Below, piece after piece: positions 42,001-51,780 of a stretch of 64,000 bases of DNA (within the stretch, counting starts at the first letter, position 1; each line of letters starts with the position of its first letter). The notes beneath the pieces are model-generated. The model was not told where the DNA came from and searched no databases. It saw only the letters and a list, made by a program, of their open reading frames with translations. Made by a program: the position numbers and the translations under genes. This DNA comes from Bacteroidota bacterium (GTDB taxonomy: Bacteria; Bacteroidota; Bacteroidia; Chitinophagales; Chitinophagaceae). Location: the NCBI GenBank assembly GCA_947453145.1, contig CANGFA010000003.1, positions 54,330 through 118,329 of the forward strand, written 5' to 3'.

Positions 42001-42846
42001 TTATTTTATAGATGCAATCAATTCATTTGCATTTCTAACATAGTCGTCATTTTTTTCTTCAGTTGCAATTTTCTTGCATGCTTCTGCACTTGCCATTGCG
42101 CCCTTTTTATCGCCTAATTCTTTTTGCACTTTACCTTTTAATAATAACAACCAATATGCTTTTGGATTAGCTGCAATGGCTTTGTCTGCAAATACTAAAG
42201 CATTGTCATAATCCTTGTCCATATCATAATAAAAATTAGCGGCAGCTTGGAATGCATTTGGATTTACATTTGCACCAGTTGTTGCTTCTTTTACTTGCGC
42301 ACGTATTGTTGTTTTAATATCTGTGCTTAAAGGAATATTCACTAATGTATTTGCCCACTTTAAAGAAATAGTTGCTGTTTCAGGCGTGATATTGTCAACG
42401 TTGATTGTAAAGTTTTCTGTGCTATTGCTTGTAGCTTCTGGTTTTACTTGTAAACGAACAACATCCTCTGTTTCTTTATAACTGAAACTTCCCCAGCTAT
42501 TTGAATTGGTATTAAAAATGATAGTCCATTCTTGTTCACCTGGAATGGTAAATAAAGCATAAGATCCTGCTGCTAATAATTTGCTACCCACGGTTACAGG
42601 GTGAGAGAAAGTAACTTTAGTTGCGCCGTTGGCACCCGTTCTCCAAACCACACCTGTTGGTGCTAATACGGAACCATTTCCAAAAGCGGATCTTCCTTTT
42701 AATGCGGGACGAGAATAAACAATTTCAATTTTCCCCATGCCAAAATCTTGAGATAAAGTTTGTGCTGGACTCGCTGCCGGCATTTTAATTTGAGCCTGTG
42801 CTGTTAAGCCAATTAGTGTTAATACCGAAAAAAGTATTCTTTTCAT
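42001..42846 (-). CDS. DUF2911 domain protein with C-terminal TPR-like region, exported
   Basis: Signal peptide; IEIVYSRPALKGRSAFGNGSVLAPTGVVWRTGANGATKVTFSHPV. Confidence 0.88.
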   Translation of the reverse strand: MKRILFSVLTLIGLTAQAQIKMPAASPAQTLSQDFGMGKIEIVYSRPALKGRSAFGNGSVLAPTGVVWRTGANGATKVTFSHPVTVGSKLLAAGSYALFTIPGEQEWTIIFNTNSNSWGSFSYKETEDVVRLQVKPEATSNSTENFTINVDNITPETATISLKWANTLVNIPLSTDIKTTIRAQVKEATTGANVNPNAFQAAANFYYDMDKDYDNALVFADKAIAANPKAYWLLLLKGKVQKELGDKKGAMASAEACKKIATEEKNDDYVRNANELIASIK

Positions 42847-42902
42847 AATGGTTTCGTTTTGTTTTGAATAACAAACCTAAATGATTTTAGTTTATGACAA
42901 AG

Positions 42903-43811
42903 TTATTTTTTTTGAAAAGCAGGATGGAATCTGTCTAATGTATCTCTTAAAAATTCCCTGTTCATATGGGTATAAATTTCAGTGGTGGTGATACTCTCAT
43001 GACCAAGCATTTCTTGAACAGCCCTGAGATCGGCGCCGCCTTCCACTAAATGGGTGGCAAAAGAGTGCCTAAAACTATGCGGTGAAATAGATTTTTTAAT
43101 CCCTGTTTTCAAAATCAAGTCCTTGATAATATAAAATATCATTACCCTGCTTAACCCTTTGCCTCTATTGTTCAAAAATAAAATATCCTCACAATCCTTG
43201 GAAGGTGTTTGATGCACTCTTATGGTGTCCTTGTACAATTTTATATATTTAATGGCATCGGAACCAATGGGAACTAATCTTTCTTTATCGCCCTTACCAA
43301 CTACTCTTATAAATCCAACATCCAAGTATAAACAAGAAATTTTCAAAGTAATGGCTTCTGTTACACGAAGCCCAGAACTATACATGGTTTCCAGAATAGC
43401 TTTATTGCGACCTCCCTCTTGTTTGCTTAAATCAATATGCCCAATAAGGTCTTCAATTTCTTCAAAACTTAAAACATCGGGTAACTTACGTCTTGTTTTG
43501 GGCGTAGGTAAAAGGGTGGTAGGATTAATGGTGCAAATTTGCTCTAATATGCAGTATTTATAAAAGGACTTAATGCCAGAAATGATTCTTGCTTGGGAGG
43601 TGGCAGCCATTTCCATTTCACCAATACATTGAATAAAACCTTGTAAGTCTTTAAGTGTAACTTCTGAGGGGCCTATTTCTTTTCCGATGCTTTCAAAGTA
43701 ATTGGTGAGCTTGTCAATATCTCTTAAATAGGCTTCCACCGAATGGGCGCTTAATGACTTCTCTAGTTGTAGAAAAGCTTTAAAACCTTTTTTATAGATG
43801 GCCCAGTTCAT
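42903..43811 (-). CDS. xerD: Tyrosine recombinase, XerD-like
   Basis: SGLRVTEAITL, PHSFRHSFATHLVEGGADLRAVQEMLGHESITTTEIYTH. Confidence 0.92.
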   Translation of the reverse strand: MNWAIYKKGFKAFLQLEKSLSAHSVEAYLRDIDKLTNYFESIGKEIGPSEVTLKDLQGFIQCIGEMEMAATSQARIISGIKSFYKYCILEQICTINPTTLLPTPKTRRKLPDVLSFEEIEDLIGHIDLSKQEGGRNKAILETMYSSGLRVTEAITLKISCLYLDVGFIRVVGKGDKERLVPIGSDAIKYIKLYKDTIRVHQTPSKDCEDILFLNNRGKGLSRVMIFYIIKDLILKTGIKKSISPHSFRHSFATHLVEGGADLRAVQEMLGHESITTTEIYTHMNREFLRDTLDRFHPAFQKK

Positions 43812-43879
43812 ACTGATAGATAAAAGATTTGATTGTTAATAGAGAATGAGTTTATTTCGCATCAGATTTAAACAAATAT

Positions 43880-44377
43880 ATGCAAGTAAATTTAAAGTCA
43901 TTTAAGCAGAAAGTAAGCCGCAATGCAAAACAATTCAAGTCTTTTTTATCAAAATTAGAGCGTAGAGCTCCAAAGGGTTTAGATAATTTAGCAGAATTTA
44001 TTAGTCCTCAAGTTTGGGCTGAAACCGATTGTTTAAGCTGTGCCAATTGTTGTAAAACAATGAGTCCTACTTTTACCAAAACAGACGTTAAAAGAATTGC
44101 TGCGCATTTAAAAACAACACCTGCAGCTTTTACTGCACAATATTTAGAATACGATAAAAAGGATAAGGATTGGTTAAATAAATTAAGGCCTTGTCAATTT
44201 TTAGATTTAAAATCTAATATGTGTAGTATATATGAAGTTCGTCCAGCGGACTGTGCTGGCTTCCCGCATTTGACCAAGAAAAAGATGACTGAATACATTC
44301 ATGTACACAAACAGAATGTTGAATATTGTCCAGCTACTTATAAAATGGTAGAAAAGATGAAAGATTTAATTGGTTAA
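43880..44377 (+). CDS. YkgJ-type cysteine-cluster (zinc/iron-chelating) protein
   Basis: CLSCANCCKTMSP … CQFLDLKSNMCSIYEVRPADC. Confidence 0.88.
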   Translation: MQVNLKSFKQKVSRNAKQFKSFLSKLERRAPKGLDNLAEFISPQVWAETDCLSCANCCKTMSPTFTKTDVKRIAAHLKTTPAAFTAQYLEYDKKDKDWLNKLRPCQFLDLKSNMCSIYEVRPADCAGFPHLTKKKMTEYIHVHKQNVEYCPATYKMVEKMKDLIG

Positions 44378-44412
44378 GAGTTAGCTGCTTTATTTTAAAT
44401 TTCCTCAAAGTT

Positions 44413-44766
44413 CTAAAAATAAACGTCTTCAAAAAAGTCTAAAGCCCACTCATCAGTGGGCTTTTTATATATCGCAATAACATCAAATTGCATCCATTTC
44501 CATTGTGGATTAGTATATTGGTAATGCGCTGCTGCATTTTTCAAAAATTGCATTTTATGCGTATTAATCATTTGTTCCGGGTATCCAAATACAATGGAGG
44601 ATCTTGTTTTTACTTCCACTATATGCAATAGGTTTTCCTTGGTGGCAATAATGTCAATTTCCAAATGTTTGTATCTCCAATTTCTTTCAACAATTTCAAA
44701 TCCCAAATTCAATAAATAGTTGCTGGCCATGGTTTCCCCAAAAATCCCAGTATCTTTGTTTTCCAT
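44413..44766 (-). CDS. YraN family (UPF0102) endonuclease-like protein
   Basis: GETMASNYLLNLGFEIVERNWRYKHLEIDIIATKENLLHIVEVKTRSS. Confidence 0.93.
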   Translation of the reverse strand: MENKDTGIFGETMASNYLLNLGFEIVERNWRYKHLEIDIIATKENLLHIVEVKTRSSIVFGYPEQMINTHKMQFLKNAAAHYQYTNPQWKWMQFDVIAIYKKPTDEWALDFFEDVYF

Positions 44767-44800
44767 AATATATTTAAATAAATATCGGGAAATAACTAAG

Positions 44801-45940
44801 ATGCAAAAAGCGTATAAATTACATGGGATACATAAGCATTATGATTGGGGTGGTACCGCATTTATCCCTAGTTTAATGAAAACAAACAATGAGGAGCAAA
44901 AGCCATTTGCTGAATATTGGATGGGGGCACATGTTTCTGCACCAGCCAAAATTGAAACGCCAAATGGAATGGTTCCCATTCACGAATTTGGCAGCATCCC
45001 ATATTTGTTTAAAGTATTGGATGTAGCTAAAATGTTAAGCATACAAGTGCATCCAAGTAAAGAAAATGCAGAAATTGGTTTTGAATTAGAAGAGCAAGCC
45101 GGAATTGCTATTGATGCATCTAATAGAAATTACAAGGATCAAAATCATAAACCAGAAGTGATGGTGGCTTTAAGTGATTTTTGGTTATTGCATGGTTTTT
45201 TAGCTCCTGAATTATTGGAAACGCGGTTAAGAGATATTAAGTATTTTAACTCCTTACTAGCTTATTTTAAAGGAGGAGATTACAAAGGGCTGTATCAATA
45301 TTTCATGCAATTGTCTGCTCCCGAGGCAGATCTTATTTTAAAGCCCTTAATGGAGGATGCAGTAACAAGTGTAAAAAATGGAGAAGTCAATAAATTGCAC
45401 CCACATTGGTGGGCCAATAAATATTATAATGGGGTAGTGCCAGAAAATAATATTGATAAAGGTATATTCTCTATTTATATTTTAAATATTGTACAGGTTG
45501 CTAAATACCAGGCAGTCTTTCAAGGAGCAGGTTTATTACATGCATATTTGGAAGGACAAAATATTGAACTAATGGCAAATAGTGACAATGTATTAAGAGG
45601 TGGATTAACACCAAAGCATATTGATATTGATGAATTAATAAAGCATGTTCAATTTATTCCAACGTATCCAAATATTTTATTTGGGGATCCTCAAAATAAA
45701 GTTGAGACCATTTATCCTTGTCCCGTGCCTGATTTTGGTTTAAGTAAAATAGCCCTAAATAAGGGAGAATCTTACACAATAACTAGCCAAGCTTTAGAAA
45801 TGTTATTGGTTATGGAGGGGCAGTTGGAGATAGATGGGAATAGCTACTATGCTGGGGAAGTGGCCATGGTGCCTGCTTCCCAACAATTATCCATACAAGG
45901 CAAGGAAGCTTCAGTCGTATTTAAGGCCTTTGTTCCTTAG
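44801..45940 (+). CDS. manA: Mannose-6-phosphate isomerase, class I
   Basis: HYDWGGTAFIPSL, LSIQVHPSKENAE, GLLHAYLEGQNIELMANSDNVLRGGLTPKH; ATG at 44801 preferred. Confidence 0.93.
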   Translation: MQKAYKLHGIHKHYDWGGTAFIPSLMKTNNEEQKPFAEYWMGAHVSAPAKIETPNGMVPIHEFGSIPYLFKVLDVAKMLSIQVHPSKENAEIGFELEEQAGIAIDASNRNYKDQNHKPEVMVALSDFWLLHGFLAPELLETRLRDIKYFNSLLAYFKGGDYKGLYQYFMQLSAPEADLILKPLMEDAVTSVKNGEVNKLHPHWWANKYYNGVVPENNIDKGIFSIYILNIVQVAKYQAVFQGAGLLHAYLEGQNIELMANSDNVLRGGLTPKHIDIDELIKHVQFIPTYPNILFGDPQNKVETIYPCPVPDFGLSKIALNKGESYTITSQALEMLLVMEGQLEIDGNSYYAGEVAMVPASQQLSIQGKEASVVFKAFVP

Positions 45941-46023
45941 GTTATTCACATTTGAGGAAAATGATTCTGATTAAATATGGTCTTAAGTGATTATTTTTGT
46001 TTCCATCTTATTAAACATTCTTT

Positions 46024-46578
46024 ATGAAATTGAACAAACAAATTATCCTTGCTTTAGTAATTATGGTAGCTATAAGTGCTTTGTATAGAATTATGCCAGG
46101 CAGACCTATGGGTTTTGCGCCACAAATTGCAATTGCTTTATTTAGCGGTTCTTTGTTTGCAAGTAAGAAACAATATTCTTTTTTATTGCCAATTACTTCT
46201 TTACTTATTTCGGATATTTTATATCAAGTTTTATTCAACTACGGTTATACTTCAATTCAAGGATTCTATGCTGGTCAATTGGAAAACTATATTTTAATAG
46301 CAGCTACAACAATATTTGGATTTAGTTTACAAGGTTCAAAACCTTCAAAATATATGGTATCTTTCTTATCAGCACCCACAGCTTATTTTTTAGTTTCTAA
46401 CTTTTTAGTTTGGGCTCAGGGTGGAGGATATCATCATCCAAAAACGATTTCGGGATTAACTCAAACTATGGTGGACGGATTGCCTTTTTACCCTTATAGT
46501 TTAGTGAGTACAATGGTATTTGGAGCAGTATTATTTGGAGCATTCCGCATAATGGTACCCAAGTTCAAGGCTATCTAA
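46024..46578 (+). CDS. Integral membrane protein, DUF6580-like
   Basis: Several TM helices, MPGRPMGFAPQIAIALFSG. Confidence 0.75.
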   Translation: MKLNKQIILALVIMVAISALYRIMPGRPMGFAPQIAIALFSGSLFASKKQYSFLLPITSLLISDILYQVLFNYGYTSIQGFYAGQLENYILIAATTIFGFSLQGSKPSKYMVSFLSAPTAYFLVSNFLVWAQGGGYHHPKTISGLTQTMVDGLPFYPYSLVSTMVFGAVLFGAFRIMVPKFKAI

Positions 46579-46622
46579 TAATATTGAATAAAATTAGACT
46601 TGTTTCATTTCTCAAGGATCCC

Positions 46623-47084
46623 TCAGGCTAATTTTTCAAATTCTTCGTCTACTTTCCAAGGCCCATTGTCTGCTGCTTCTGTAGCTAACTGATCACACCT
46701 ATTATTGTAAGGATTATCAGCATGACCTTTTACCCAATGAAATTTTACTTTAAAAGGTTTGGATAGGGTATGATAAGCAGTCCATAAGTCTTTGTTTTTT
46801 TTGCCTCCTTTAAAATCGGTCTTAATCCAATTATCTAGCCATTTTTTTTCAACCGATTCCACAACATATTTACTGTCTGTAAAAACATGAACAGGTAATT
46901 CCTTTGTTTTTAGCGCCATTAAAGCTTGAATGACGGCTAGTAATTCCATTCGATTATTGGTTGTTTTTCTGAAAGCGCCGGATAGTTCTTTTACCTTTTC
47001 ACCCCACATTAATATGGCTCCATACCCCCCAGGTCCAGGATTTCCCCTCGAAGATCCATCCGTATAAATGACTATTTTATCCAT
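46623..47084 (-). CDS. rnhA: Ribonuclease HI
   Basis: IYTDGSSRGNPGPGGYGAIL, TTNNRMELLAVIQAL, FTDSKYVVE, WVKGHADNPYNNRCDQLA. Confidence 0.96.
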   Translation of the reverse strand: MDKIVIYTDGSSRGNPGPGGYGAILMWGEKVKELSGAFRKTTNNRMELLAVIQALMALKTKELPVHVFTDSKYVVESVEKKWLDNWIKTDFKGGKKNKDLWTAYHTLSKPFKVKFHWVKGHADNPYNNRCDQLATEAADNGPWKVDEEFEKLA

Positions 47085-47245
47085 ATGCCGAACCTAAATG
47101 GTTGATTATTAGTAATATAGTTAAATATATGCATTTTACTACTATTTTCAAACTTGAAAAAATTAATGTGTTTTATTTACACACTATTTTTTATCTTTAG
47201 TTGCTTGAAAAATTAACGATTGCCTTAGCAAATAGGGAACCATAT

Positions 47246-50005
47246 ATGAAAACCGTGAAAACGACTAAAAAGCGTGTAAAAAAACTTGTCTCCCCGAAAA
47301 CAAAACTTATAAAGGTTAGTTTTCATTTAAGATATAAAACCCATTTTGGACAGGACATTTATATTTATGGAAATCATCCGCAATTAGGTAATGATAAAAT
47401 AGATCATGCTATTCCTTTAGTGTATCTAAATAACGACTATTGGGTTTTACATTTAGAAATGGACGCATCTATTTCAAATGACAAAATTGTTTATCATTAT
47501 TTAATACAAAACGCAGACGGTACTAAATCCTTTGAAGCAGGCAATGATAAAACCATTCATCTAAATGGAATTGAAAAAGCAGAATTGGTCATTATTGATA
47601 GTTGGAATTTTACTGGGTATAAAGAGAATACATTTTACACAGCTCCTTTTATAAATGTTTTATTAAAACAACCCATTGGGCACAAGAAATTATACACGGA
47701 TGAATCGGCAACCCATATTTTTAGAGTGAAAGCGCCCATTTTGGAAGCTAATCAAACGATTTGTATACTTGGTGAATCAAAATTATTAGGTGCATGGGAT
47801 GCTAAAAAAGCATTAATGTTAAGCAAGGTACAGGATGAAGATTATTATGAAATAAGTATTAACACAGGGAAAAGTAATTTCCCTTTTGTTTACAAATATG
47901 GAATTGCCGATGTAAGTAAGAATACATTTTTAAGTTTTGAAGAAGGGGAGAACAGGGTTTTGTATGAACCAATAGGAAATAACAAATTGGTTATTGTGAA
48001 TGATGGCTTTGTGCATTTTAATATGGCTCAATGGAAAGGAGCTGGTGTTGCCATTCCTGTTTTTTCCTTAAGGTCCAATAAGAGTGCAGGCGTTGGTGAA
48101 TTTGCCGATATTAAATTATTAGTGGATTGGGCAAATAAAATAAACCTAAAAATAATTCAGATTCTTCCTATAAATGATACAACTGCCACACATACATGGA
48201 TGGATTCTTATCCCTATGCTGCCATTTCTGCATTTGCATTGCACCCGATGTATATTCGGTTAGCAGAAGTTGCAACAAAGGAACAGCAAGCTTTATTAAA
48301 ACCCTATGCTAATAAAATTGATTCTTTGAATGCGTTGAGCGAAGTAGATTATGAAGGAGTGATGAATTTAAAATGGGAACTACTTCGTTTGTTGTATTCA
48401 AAAAATAGCAAATCAGATTTAGCAACAACAACTTTTACGAACTTTTTTGAAGACAATAAAGACTGGTTGGTTTCTTATAGTGCTTTTTCTTACTTAAGAG
48501 ATTTACATGGCACGGTTGATTTTAGTAAATGGCCAACGCATGCTAATTATGATGAAACTGAAATTTCAAAATTGGTTCATCCAAAGTCTAAAACTTATAA
48601 GGATATCGCTTTCTATTATTTTGTACAATATCATTTGCATTTGCAATTATTAGATGCGTCTGCTTATGCACATCAACATGGAGTGATTGTTAAAGGAGAT
48701 ATTCCTATTGGAGTGTATCGTTTTGGTGCTGACGCTTGGCAAAACAAAGCATTGTTTCATATGGATATGCAAGCTGGAGCGCCTCCAGATGACTTTGCAG
48801 TGAGTGGACAAAACTGGGGCTTCCCAACTTATAATTGGGATACGATGGCTAGTGATGGATTTGCTTGGTGGAAATCACGATTTGATCAGATGAAGTTTTA
48901 CTTTGATGCATTTAGAATTGATCATATTTTAGGTTTTTTTAGAATTTGGAGTATTCCCATGCATGCAGTAGAAGGGATCATGGGTCAATTTGTTCCTACT
49001 ATTCCAGTTACTATAAATGAGCTCCATGCAAAAGGAATTAATTTAGATTCTTATCGTCTTACACAACCATTTATTAATGAAACTAATTTGTTTCAAATTT
49101 TTGGGTATGATAATGATTTAATCAAGAAAGATTATTTAAAATTCATTGGCGAAGGGCACTATGAGTTGTTGCCGGCGTATAAAACACAAAGACAAGTCGA
49201 AGCTTTTTTTAGTTTACTTCCACAGGATGTGTGGCATGATAAAATTAAGTTGGGCTTATATAAATTAATAAGCAATGTTATTTTATTTGAAGCAGATATA
49301 CCACATCATTATCATTTCCGATTTAATATTGAAGCAACTAGTTCCTTCCAACATTTAGATGCTAAAACACAGCATGCTTTAAAAGATTTGTATGTTGACT
49401 ACTTTTTTAAGCGTCAGGATGTAGCATGGGAAAAAGAGGCGATGCAAAAATTGCCTATGTTAAAGCTTTCCACCAATATGCTTATTTGTGGGGAGGATTT
49501 AGGATTAGTTCCTTCATGTGTTCCCAATGTTATGTATGAATTAGGTATTTTAAGTTTGGAAGTTCAAAGAATGCCAAAGGGTGCTCAAAAAACTTTCTTC
49601 CATCCCAATGATGCTCCTTATTTAAGTGTGGTAACGCCTTCCTCACATGATACCAGTACCATTCGTGGATGGTGGGAAGAAGACCGAGAAAAGACACAGC
49701 AATTTTATAATCAAGAATTAGGTCAATCGGGTGAAGTACCAGTGCATTGTGAACCATGGATAAACAAAGCCATATTATTACAACATTTATATTCGCCTGC
49801 TATGTGGGCTATTTTCCAATTACAGGATTATTTAGGCGTGGATGAAAACATGCGTCGTAATGATCCTAATGAGGAAAGGATTAATGTGCCAGCAAATCCA
49901 AAACATTATTGGAGGTATAGAATGCATTTGAGTTTAGAAGCATTAATAGATTCTAAAACATTTAATACTGAATGGAATGAAGTGATTAAGGCAAGTGGAC
50001 GTTAA
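47246..50005 (+). CDS. malQ: 4-alpha-glucanotransferase with N-terminal CBM20-type starch-binding domains
   Basis: VSFHLRYKTHFGQDIYIYGNHPQLGN; IFRVKAPILEANQTICILGESKLLGAWD; PIGVYRFGADAW, FDAFRIDHILGFFRIW; ATG at 47246 preferred over TTG 47201. Confidence 0.93.
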   Translation: MKTVKTTKKRVKKLVSPKTKLIKVSFHLRYKTHFGQDIYIYGNHPQLGNDKIDHAIPLVYLNNDYWVLHLEMDASISNDKIVYHYLIQNADGTKSFEAGNDKTIHLNGIEKAELVIIDSWNFTGYKENTFYTAPFINVLLKQPIGHKKLYTDESATHIFRVKAPILEANQTICILGESKLLGAWDAKKALMLSKVQDEDYYEISINTGKSNFPFVYKYGIADVSKNTFLSFEEGENRVLYEPIGNNKLVIVNDGFVHFNMAQWKGAGVAIPVFSLRSNKSAGVGEFADIKLLVDWANKINLKIIQILPINDTTATHTWMDSYPYAAISAFALHPMYIRLAEVATKEQQALLKPYANKIDSLNALSEVDYEGVMNLKWELLRLLYSKNSKSDLATTTFTNFFEDNKDWLVSYSAFSYLRDLHGTVDFSKWPTHANYDETEISKLVHPKSKTYKDIAFYYFVQYHLHLQLLDASAYAHQHGVIVKGDIPIGVYRFGADAWQNKALFHMDMQAGAPPDDFAVSGQNWGFPTYNWDTMASDGFAWWKSRFDQMKFYFDAFRIDHILGFFRIWSIPMHAVEGIMGQFVPTIPVTINELHAKGINLDSYRLTQPFINETNLFQIFGYDNDLIKKDYLKFIGEGHYELLPAYKTQRQVEAFFSLLPQDVWHDKIKLGLYKLISNVILFEADIPHHYHFRFNIEATSSFQHLDAKTQHALKDLYVDYFFKRQDVAWEKEAMQKLPMLKLSTNMLICGEDLGLVPSCVPNVMYELGILSLEVQRMPKGAQKTFFHPNDAPYLSVVTPSSHDTSTIRGWWEEDREKTQQFYNQELGQSGEVPVHCEPWINKAILLQHLYSPAMWAIFQLQDYLGVDENMRRNDPNEERINVPANPKHYWRYRMHLSLEALIDSKTFNTEWNEVIKASGR

Positions 50006-50047
50006 TTTTATTAGTGCTACTTTAGTATCTTCGTAAAAACGAACTTT

Positions 50048-51115
50048 GTGGAATTATCTTTTTGGGAACAATCCTTGCCTTTTGAATATCCTTTTACCAT
50101 TTCCAATGGTAGAACTAAAACACATCAACATAGTTTAATGGTGCGATTGTCATTGGGCAATTGGGAAGGTTTTGGCGAAGCGCCAGCAATTGTATATTAT
50201 AATGTGAGCGTGGAGGGGATGATGGAGCAATTAGAAAAGCACCGTAAAGTAATTGAGAAATTTGCACTTATTGACCCTGAACGTTTTTGGCATTTCTTAC
50301 ATCATTTGTTTCCAAATGATCCTTTCTTAGTTTGTGCACTAGATATGGCTGGATGGGATTTATGGGGTCAAATGAAAAAACAACCATTACATCAGTTATG
50401 GGGAACAACTTGGCCAATAAATGCTAATAATGAAATGAAAAGCTTGCCTCCAATTTGTGATTATACTTTGGGTATTGATCCTATTGAAAAAATGGTACAC
50501 AAAATGGAGGCTCATCCATGGCCTATTTATAAAGTAAAAGTGGGAACGGAATATGATATTGAAATGATCACTGCATTAAGACAACATACAGACAAACCCA
50601 TCCGTATTGACGCCAATGCTGGTTGGACAACGGAAGAAGCCTTGATAAAAATACCTGCACTTGCTTCCCTTGGTGTGGAATTAGTTGAACAACCTTTAGC
50701 AAAAGATAATTGGGAAGGTATGGAGCAATTAAAACAACAATCGGCTTTGCCATTATTTGCGGATGAAAGTTGTGTGATGGAAAAGGATGTTGCAATTTGT
50801 GCTAAATATTTTGATGGGATTAATATAAAACTTACCAAGTGTAGCGGCTTAACACCTGCGTTAAGAATGATAACAGAAGCACGTAGCCTGGGTTTAAAAG
50901 TGATGATGGGTAGCATGAATGAATCTGTGATTGGATCTGCAGCTATTGCTCAATTTTTGCCACAACTGGATTATGTGGATATGGATGGCCCTTTATTAAT
51001 GACTGAATTAAATGGAGTAGGACTCAATTATAGTTTTGAAAATGAAAATGGTAAAATTCAACCCTTACATCAATATGGATTAGGCGTTCAATATAGAAAG
51101 CCATTTGCAAAATAA
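50048..51115 (+). CDS. Dipeptide epimerase (enolase superfamily, L-Ala-D/L-Glu epimerase-like), GTG start
   Basis: YKVKVGT, IRIDANAGWTTEEA, VELVEQPLAKDNWEGM, FADESC. Confidence 0.88.
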   Translation: MELSFWEQSLPFEYPFTISNGRTKTHQHSLMVRLSLGNWEGFGEAPAIVYYNVSVEGMMEQLEKHRKVIEKFALIDPERFWHFLHHLFPNDPFLVCALDMAGWDLWGQMKKQPLHQLWGTTWPINANNEMKSLPPICDYTLGIDPIEKMVHKMEAHPWPIYKVKVGTEYDIEMITALRQHTDKPIRIDANAGWTTEEALIKIPALASLGVELVEQPLAKDNWEGMEQLKQQSALPLFADESCVMEKDVAICAKYFDGINIKLTKCSGLTPALRMITEARSLGLKVMMGSMNESVIGSAAIAQFLPQLDYVDMDGPLLMTELNGVGLNYSFENENGKIQPLHQYGLGVQYRKPFAK

Positions 51116-51134
51116 TTTATAGTAAATAGCGAAT

Positions 51135-51761
51135 ATGACACCAGAACGTACCGATAAATTAATTAAAGTATTAAGTAAGCGTCAAGCCAATTTAACGGTG
51201 GTGATGGAAAATGTACAGGATCCACATAATATTTCGGCGGTGCTACGAACCTGTGATGCGGTGGGTATTCAAGATGTTTACATTTTAACCACTAAAATTC
51301 CAAGACATAAAAAGTTTGGATACAAGAGTAGTAGCAGCGCCTTAAAATGGCTAACCATTCATGAGTTTGATAATTTAGAAGAATGCATGAAAGTCGTGCG
51401 CAAAAATTTTTCAAAAATTTTAACTACGCATTTATCAAGTGATGCGGTGCAATTATATGATATTGATTTTTCCGAATCAGTAGCTTTAGTATTTGGCAAT
51501 GAGCATGCTGGTGTAACAGATGAATGTCGCGCCTTGGCGGACGGTAATTTCATTATCCCACAAATGGGTATTATACAAAGCTTGAACATTTCGGTGGCCT
51601 GTGCGGTAAGTATTTACGAAGCCATGCGACAAAAAATGGTTGCTGGGCATTATGATCACGCAAGTTTGCCAAAGGAGCAAATGGACGGATTATTAACCCA
51701 ATGGGGAGTAGAGGAGTTGACTCCTGAAACCTATGTGCCTTATAAGCCTAAGCGAAAATAA
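51135..51761 (+). CDS. trmH: SpoU/TrmH family tRNA 2'-O-methyltransferase
   Basis: VMENVQDPHNISAVLRTCDAVGI, ALVFGNEHAGVTDE, MGIIQSLNISVACAVSIYEA. Confidence 0.92.
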   Translation: MTPERTDKLIKVLSKRQANLTVVMENVQDPHNISAVLRTCDAVGIQDVYILTTKIPRHKKFGYKSSSSALKWLTIHEFDNLEECMKVVRKNFSKILTTHLSSDAVQLYDIDFSESVALVFGNEHAGVTDECRALADGNFIIPQMGIIQSLNISVACAVSIYEAMRQKMVAGHYDHASLPKEQMDGLLTQWGVEELTPETYVPYKPKRK

Positions 51762-51780
51762 TAGTAAACTGTTTTAGTAA

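Noticed and set aside
41697-42043. ORFs 41697..41999 and 41828..42043 on the + strand
   Set aside because: They run antisense through tRNA-Leu and two hairpins; no recognisable protein family.
41831-43811. tRNA-adjacent integrative element using the tyrosine recombinase at 42903-43811, or an integron integrase acting on the hairpins
   Set aside because: The recombinase looks like housekeeping XerD without an obvious IntI-type insertion, an ordinary DUF2911 gene lies between it and the tRNA, and no duplicated tRNA 3' end was noticed.
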